NCBI GenBank assembly: GCA_902625885.1
Contig: CACODE010000008.1
Coordinates: forward strand, 1-64,000
From: an uncultured Candidatus Poseidoniales archaeon
GTDB taxonomy: Archaea; Thermoplasmatota; Poseidoniia; Poseidoniales; Poseidoniaceae
Length of the DNA stretch: 64,000 nt
Reading direction: 5' to 3'
Positions 59,416-64,000 of this stretch are shown in pieces; the stretch's first letter is position 1; each line of letters begins with the position of its first letter. The notes below the pieces were generated by a model, which had not been told where the DNA came from, ran no database searches, and saw only the letters and a list, made by a program, of their open reading frames with translations. A program made the translations under genes and the position numbers.

Positions 59416-61204
59416 GCCAGGCTTTCCAGCGCTCGTTTCCTTTGCCTTTGAGCGAAACACCGTGCTGAGGAGAGGGCGGCAGCACAAGCGAGACGGTGTT
59501 CAATATCCCTTCGTGCGTTATGTCGAGTTTGATCTCTTGACCGGTGCGTCCAGCAATGAGTTTCTTGAGGTGATTGACGGATTTGACCCGCACACCGTCA
59601 ACAGCGAGCAGTTCGTCGCCAACCTGAGAGAGCGTCCTCAGCGGCGAACCAGCATGATACGTGGTGATTTTAACGCGGCCTGAGGCTTCCTTCAGGCCGA
59701 CACCCAACCACCCTTTCCCTTCTTTATCCGAGGCGTGGGGGACGAGTTTCAGGCGAAAGGTTGAGAGGGCACGCTGAATGTTTGGAAGGTTCCGATGGCG
59801 GACCAATCGGTCAAGATAGGGACCCATGGATGAACCGCCTGGGCATGTCTTCAACGTGTCCCTTATGTCCTTGTAATCAACACCGAGTTGCTCCGCTTCA
59901 TCGGAATGAATGGCGTATTTCCTCACCAGTTCCGCCATCAGGTCGCATGCGCCGAATGTGTGGTCGTTTCTTCTCCGCATTTCCGTGTCCAGGCACATCA
60001 GGGCCAATTCGCCTTCGAGGTAATACGATATTTGATTCTCTCTTGTGTATGGGCCGCTTCTATAGAGGTGTATCCACGCATCGTGGCTCGATTCTGCGAG
60101 TGATTCTCGAAGCATACCGTTGTTGGCGGTGTGGCGTTTCATCTTGCGCTCAAAATCCAGCCGCCAATCCTCCTCGCTCCAAGCGCCCGATCGCACACAA
60201 ATCATGTCTCCTAGCCACGATGTGGCTCCTTCAAACCACCAGAGCAAATCGGTGTGGGTCTCGGACTGTAAATCATAGTTGAGAAAGGATTTCGGCCGAA
60301 GCCGTTTGACGTTCCACTGGTGAAGGTACTCGTGCGAAAACAGGCTTACAAGGTCCCTGTATTCATCAGGGTGGTCTGGAAACAAACACGAGCGCGGCAT
60401 CATCGAGGTTTGGGAATTCATGTGTTCCAATCCGCCACGGCCGGTGTCCGTGAGGTGAAGGACGGTGGTGTAATCCGGCCAATCCGGCACTCCAAAAAGG
60501 GCGAAATGTTCTCTGGCGATTCGCTCAATGTCATCTTGGAAGGCCTGCAAACGTTCGGGATCGGGTTGATGCCCGCCGCTGTCCCACCACTTCAGATGGT
60601 GCATGCGGCCCTCGATCTCGTGCGAAATGCACGGGTTTGGGTTCACTTCGATGATGCTGTCAAGCAGCATGTCCCGACCGGTGGTCGAAAACGTCCAACA
60701 CCTGTCCCCACCGTCAAGGCTTTTTTCTTCAAGAAGGTCAAGCTGGGTTGCGGGTGTCCAGGTGGCCGGCGACGTGATTTGCACCTGGTGCGTCATTTCC
60801 AATCGGTCCGCTGAAACGCCTCGCTCAGGCCAGAACCATGTAAAGGGCGGCATCAAGTGAAGGTGCGTATCGTCAAGGTGGTTCGACCGCACCGTGAGTT
60901 CACGAGCCAACAGGGTGTACCGTATCGAGAGCATTGTTGACGTTTTTTTCAAGCGGACCGATATGCCATCGACGCCCACGCGTTTCCATTTCAAATCTGC
61001 GCCGTTTTCGTCTTTTGCCGAGAAATCAAACATGTGCTGGATGGGTTCTCGTAGAAAGTACGAGCCTGGAACCCAGCGAGGAAACCTGAAGACGACTTGT
61101 GTTGACGTGAAAGGTCCTTGGACATCAAGACCTGCATGCAGGTGATGTTGCGAGCCGTTCAGGGCGTCAGCGAAAAAGCACAAACCGGAGGACGACTGGC
61201 TCAT
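59393..61204 (-). CDS. M61 family peptidase with C-terminal PDZ domain
   Basis: This 603-residue metalloprotease has no signal peptide and appears cytoplasmic. GGLEHMNS (257-264), the zinc site H291-E-Y-L-H295 followed by QWNVKRLRP, and WWFEGATSW (Glu325) are M61 (glycyl aminopeptidase) hallmarks. A PDZ domain (about 500-575, around GWLGVGLKEASGRVKITTYHAGSPL) follows. It likely trims small or aromatic-containing peptides. The gene overlaps the convergent SerK-like gene by 23 bases. Confidence 0.92.
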   Translation of the reverse strand: MSQSSSGLCFFADALNGSQHHLHAGLDVQGPFTSTQVVFRFPRWVPGSYFLREPIQHMFDFSAKDENGADLKWKRVGVDGISVRLKKTSTMLSIRYTLLARELTVRSNHLDDTHLHLMPPFTWFWPERGVSADRLEMTHQVQITSPATWTPATQLDLLEEKSLDGGDRCWTFSTTGRDMLLDSIIEVNPNPCISHEIEGRMHHLKWWDSGGHQPDPERLQAFQDDIERIAREHFALFGVPDWPDYTTVLHLTDTGRGGLEHMNSQTSMMPRSCLFPDHPDEYRDLVSLFSHEYLHQWNVKRLRPKSFLNYDLQSETHTDLLWWFEGATSWLGDMICVRSGAWSEEDWRLDFERKMKRHTANNGMLRESLAESSHDAWIHLYRSGPYTRENQISYYLEGELALMCLDTEMRRRNDHTFGACDLMAELVRKYAIHSDEAEQLGVDYKDIRDTLKTCPGGSSMGPYLDRLVRHRNLPNIQRALSTFRLKLVPHASDKEGKGWLGVGLKEASGRVKITTYHAGSPLRTLSQVGDELLAVDGVRVKSVNHLKKLIAGRTGQEIKLDITHEGILNTVSLVLPPSPQHGVSLKGKGNERWKAWLKTRQDR

Positions 61205-62193
61205 GAGTCCAGTTCAGATGCGGCGGTTGATAGGTTCTCGCACGCCACCTTGAGCAGTTCTTCGTCCGTTATCTCAAGCAAGCGTTTTGCTCTTTCGATG
61301 ATCTCGGGCTCATCCGCTCGCCCGATCAATCGCTCCAAGAGTTTGCTTCGCTCAATGACGTTAAGCCGACTATCGTTGATGAGGTTCCATCGCAGAACAT
61401 CTTCAGAAGCGCCCAGCCTTATCACCCAACGGGCAACAGGCTCCAGCATGCCAGCCTCGAGGAGGTGAACAAGCAAAGGATCGTTGCTGTCCATGACCTC
61501 TTCACGGAGGTAATCGCTGAGTTCCTTCATGTCTTTTTTCTGGAGTTGAGCGGTGAGTTCTTGCAAACGGTCGGGCTCGTTTTTTGCCACCCATATGAGA
61601 ATTTTTACCGTTTGCTGGCGGCGCTTCAAAAAAGGCATCAACGCCTCCATGTCAACAGGAACATCGTGTTTGAGCACGCCTTCAAGCGCAGCCTCACGAA
61701 CACCTGCATGAGGATCGTTCAAACCCACGAGAAGGGCGCCTCCTCCAATGGTGGGGTGTTGCATGCCGGTCATTCGGACGGTGTCGTTTTGATGCTGTAT
61801 CAGGCGCTCGACCACTTCGTCATCGTCGAACATCAGCAGGGCCTTGGCTGCTTTTTTTTGCACCACAGCGTCGGTGTCGGTCAATGCTTCGAAAGCCAGA
61901 GATTTGCCAGGTTGGCCAAGCGGTATCAGAAGGTTGGCGCCCGCTCTGCGAACGTCCAAGTTCTTGTGGCGAAGCAAGGTTGCAACGGCTTCAACACCAG
62001 CCGTTATTCCCCACATTCTATAGGCATCTAGGGCCTTGGAGACAAACCACGGATCTTTGTCATCCAACAGGGGTTTGAAGGCCTCAAGAACCGTTGGGTC
62101 GTCTTGCTCAAACAAGGTACGCACAGCGCGTCTCCTCGTGCGGATGTCCCGATGCTTGAGCCGGGCCATGGCTCGCCCGATATCGCTGGCCAT
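61201..62193 (-). CDS. HEAT-repeat protein
   Basis: This 330-residue protein is built of helical repeats with the Asp-Asp pattern (for example DDPTVLEAFKPLLDDKDPWFVSKALDAYR and LNDPHAGVREAALEGVLKHD). HEAT or PBS-lyase repeat proteins act as protein-binding scaffolds. It overlaps the M61 peptidase start by 4 bases, so it is co-transcribed and may be a partner of it. No catalytic motif was seen. Confidence 0.8.
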   Translation of the reverse strand: MASDIGRAMARLKHRDIRTRRRAVRTLFEQDDPTVLEAFKPLLDDKDPWFVSKALDAYRMWGITAGVEAVATLLRHKNLDVRRAGANLLIPLGQPGKSLAFEALTDTDAVVQKKAAKALLMFDDDEVVERLIQHQNDTVRMTGMQHPTIGGGALLVGLNDPHAGVREAALEGVLKHDVPVDMEALMPFLKRRQQTVKILIWVAKNEPDRLQELTAQLQKKDMKELSDYLREEVMDSNDPLLVHLLEAGMLEPVARWVIRLGASEDVLRWNLINDSRLNVIERSKLLERLIGRADEPEIIERAKRLLEITDEELLKVACENLSTAASELDS

Positions 62194-62236
62194 GATTCAT
62201 GCACAAGCCTCTCCCTCATAGCCTGTTGCGTTGGTT

Positions 62237-62869
62237 TCAGCGCATGTCGAGCCAGGCAAAGAACAGGATGATGGGCAGGAGATAGAACAGACGGCGGTGC
62301 ATGCGGTGGGTTGCTTCCATGTGCTCGATGACGGATGGAGGCAGGACTTCAACAGATGATGAGGTTCTGCGGCGTCGATTCAAGGCCACGTGCTCTTCGA
62401 TATAACCCAAAACGGTGCCCCGCAACTGAGGGTCCCTGCTCCTCGTTTCGCCCCGTCCTACAATGTAGCGAATCGGATGCTCTTCGGCGAGCTCTAAGGT
62501 GGCGGCGACGATGGTAAGCGGTTGGGTGGAGTTGTGCAAATCGATGCGTACGGTTCGTCCATCACTGCGAACATGGCTCAACACGCGCCACTTTCCTTGC
62601 CCCTCGTTGTAGGGCTCCAGCCTGCGCCGTAGCTCATCGATAGGGTCAACGTTGGACACGACGGGCGCCCTTCTCAGGGCCAAAAAAGGACCCAACAACA
62701 GGGCGCAGGCCAACGGCGTGATGCACATGAGTTGGACGAGTCGTTTGAGCGCATCGGGGTCGGTGAGCGATGAAACCACGGCAAGAGAGAAGCCGAGAAA
62801 CAGACCGATGAAACCCCCTGCCTGCAGCCCTGTTTTCAACCCGATTCGGGGTCGGTCTTCCACGGCCAT
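62237..62869 (-). CDS. Membrane protein of unknown function
   Basis: This 210-residue protein has two N-terminal helices (about residues 12-32 and 40-65), a soluble central domain of about 115 residues (around KWRVLSHVRSDGRTVRIDLHN), and a C-terminal helix (LFYLLPIILFFAWL). It lies 43 bases upstream of the HEAT-repeat gene on the same strand and is probably co-transcribed. I recognise no family. Confidence 0.65.
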   Translation of the reverse strand: MAVEDRPRIGLKTGLQAGGFIGLFLGFSLAVVSSLTDPDALKRLVQLMCITPLACALLLGPFLALRRAPVVSNVDPIDELRRRLEPYNEGQGKWRVLSHVRSDGRTVRIDLHNSTQPLTIVAATLELAEEHPIRYIVGRGETRSRDPQLRGTVLGYIEEHVALNRRRRTSSSVEVLPPSVIEHMEATHRMHRRLFYLLPIILFFAWLDMR

Positions 62870-62976
62870 GGTTCGCCTTTGTGGGCGAGGGAATTGAAGC
62901 CTTGGTTCGTCAGGAAAACAATCAAGTGTTTCATCGCTTTCTTCTGATTATGGAACGGAACGGTTTACCGGACCGT

Positions 62977-63711
62977 ATGAAAGAGGCTAAAGTCGGCCGT
63001 TGGGTCATGGGCGTTTGCGGTTTTTTCCTTGTGTCTTTCTTTTTGGCACCGATGACGGTTGAAGCCGGATCGGTTGGTCCTTTGGAAGGCAGGGCAAACG
63101 CCATTGATTACTACAGCGAAGACGGTTTCGGTTCTTACGGAAATCAAAACGCCGTTCCAGAGAACGAAAGCGGCAAGTGCTGTCCGGCCTTCGCATGGTC
63201 CGAGGTCAATTTCTACGCCGCCATTATTTACGGGTTTGGCGACGTCAATTGCCATCAAAAAGCAGAACGTTCATGGGAAGTAAACAACAACCAACTTCCT
63301 GTATGCACTCGAGATGTTGGCATCTTTTGCGGGCTTTTCATCGGTGGTGTCGTGTTTTCCCGCAGGGGTTGGAACCGCTGGACGGTGCGCGACACGTGCC
63401 TCTCCCTGCTTCCGGAAAGAATGCTCCACGACGTCTATGCACAAAACCGCCGAACGCTGCTTTGGCTAGGGTGTGGCCTGTTGTTGTGTTTGCCGTTGAT
63501 CTTCGACGGTTTTCTTCAACTGCTCACCAGCTACGAATCAAATAACATCAAGCGAATCTTGACCGGTATACCGTTCGGTTTTGGTATCGGGGTTCTCCTG
63601 TGTGCGATGTTTTCTGCTCGAGCAGAGGCTTTCCGTGGTGCTGGAGAGGTTCTTCTGCCGGGTAATGCAAAGTTCACCCTTGCGAAGGAAGAGGCTCAAG
63701 AATCCGAGTGA
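62977..63711 (+). CDS. DUF2085 membrane protein
   Basis: The DUF2085 core is CHQKAERSWEVNNNQLPVCTRDVGIFCGLFIGG, a small membrane family of unknown function. I chose ATG 62977 (MKEAKVGRWVMGVCGFF), giving 244 residues with a leading hydrophobic segment. ATG 62950 and GTG 62881 are alternatives, and no ribosome binding site decides. Three more helices follow the core. Several conserved Cys and His could bind metal or heme, which is speculative. Confidence 0.75.
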   Translation: MKEAKVGRWVMGVCGFFLVSFFLAPMTVEAGSVGPLEGRANAIDYYSEDGFGSYGNQNAVPENESGKCCPAFAWSEVNFYAAIIYGFGDVNCHQKAERSWEVNNNQLPVCTRDVGIFCGLFIGGVVFSRRGWNRWTVRDTCLSLLPERMLHDVYAQNRRTLLWLGCGLLLCLPLIFDGFLQLLTSYESNNIKRILTGIPFGFGIGVLLCAMFSARAEAFRGAGEVLLPGNAKFTLAKEEAQESE

Positions 63712-64000
63712 TTTGGCGGTTGCATGGACCACCAGACGGCCAGCTCTGCGGCGTCGGTCGGTATCGGGCAACCATCGTGACCGCTCGTGAGCACACCGAG
63801 GCGTTCGTGGATGTCCGCCACTGCCTTTTGCAAGGTTGAGGGTATGGACCGACCTTCGTCAACTGCAAAGATATCGTGAATCGCCTCTGACCAGTCTTTT
63901 TCGGGGTGCGTTCTGCGCCAGGAGGCCAAATTGCTTCGGAGGGGCCACATGGCGAGCGTAAGACGGGCAAACCCAAGCCGTTCGTCGCGAAGTTTGAACA
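63696..64000 (-). CDS. Partial gene of unknown function (5' end outside window)
   Basis: The frame is open to the window edge, reading FKLRDERLGFARLTLAMWPLRS from the last bases. The visible 101 residues are soluble and Trp-rich and end NHSDS. I recognise no family. The stop overlaps the DUF2085 gene by 16 bases, following the pattern of other convergent pairs in this region. Confidence 0.55.
   Translation of the reverse strand, partial: FKLRDERLGFARLTLAMWPLRSNLASWRRTHPEKDWSEAIHDIFAVDEGRSIPSTLQKAVADIHERLGVLTSGHDGCPIPTDAAELAVWWSMQPPNHSDS

Overview
This window is archaeal. It encodes an A-type ATP synthase, initiation factor aIF2-gamma, ribosomal protein S6e, RNA polymerase subunit K, Orc1/Cdc6, diphthamide synthase, PurP and the archaeal-type early shikimate pathway (ADH synthase, DHQ synthase II, GHMP-type shikimate kinase). 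It also encodes heme O and heme A synthases, an acyl-CoA dehydrogenase, a class II HMG-CoA reductase, tryptophan 2,3-dioxygenase and long secreted surface proteins. That mix suggests an aerobic, probably marine, planktonic Thermoplasmatota archaeon of the Marine Group II (Poseidoniales) type. The lineage is inferred from gene content, not from a marker tree. The sequence is almost wholly coding: no stretch over 300 bases lacks a gene, and I saw no CRISPR array, insertion sequence or rRNA.

Layout. 1-3227: MoxR ATPase, DUF58 protein and a membrane protein. 3215-9076 (minus): a Bat-type regulator, then ADH synthase, DHQ synthase II, shikimate kinase, chorismate synthase and aspartate kinase. Aspartate kinase makes the precursor of the aspartate semialdehyde that ADH synthase uses. 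9168-13565: a duplicated DUF2135-like protein, PurP, tryptophan dioxygenase, RpoK. 13620-16838: thioredoxin-like secreted protein, CtaA, CtaB, tRNA-Ser(GCT). 16839-23284: a 983-residue surface protein, a pilin-like lamin-tail protein, and three consecutive KaiC-like proteins of which only the first keeps a P-loop. 23307-32669: a UbiE-type methyltransferase and the ATP synthase operon H-I-K-E-C-F-A-B-D. 32737-35268: a large membrane protein that looks like a catalytically dead site-2 protease with an extracytoplasmic domain. 35278-38711: ketopantoate reductase, L-aspartate oxidase, a small membrane protein with a zinc-ribbon tail. 38846-44614: SMC, ScpA, ScpB. 44605-49698: HMG-CoA reductase, an ORC-like ATPase with altered Walker motifs plus winged helix, a propeller-like protein, DUF357 and PIN proteins. 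49709-55142 (minus): aIF2-gamma, S6e, Cdc6, Dph2, a purine phosphoribosyltransferase, a GcvH-like protein. 55260-64000: acyl-CoA dehydrogenase, EF-hand protein, class II tRNA nucleotidyltransferase, SerK-like protein, M61-PDZ peptidase, HEAT-repeat protein, two membrane proteins and a partial gene.

Regulation and organisation. Genes inside operons are usually preceded by a GAGGTGA-like ribosome binding site, while some first genes have a TATA-like box about 25 bases before the start codon and look leaderless. All ten convergent junctions have a spacer of 5 bases or fewer, and six overlap. Control signals are therefore concentrated in the divergent gaps. Several of those hold inverted repeats, and the largest (45904-46137) carries a cluster of TAACG repeats.

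Most interesting candidates: the pseudo-site-2-protease, the pilin/KaiC-like module, the degenerate ORC-like operon with its repeat-rich upstream region, the operator-like repeat before the acyl-CoA dehydrogenase, and the run of zero-spacer convergent gene ends.
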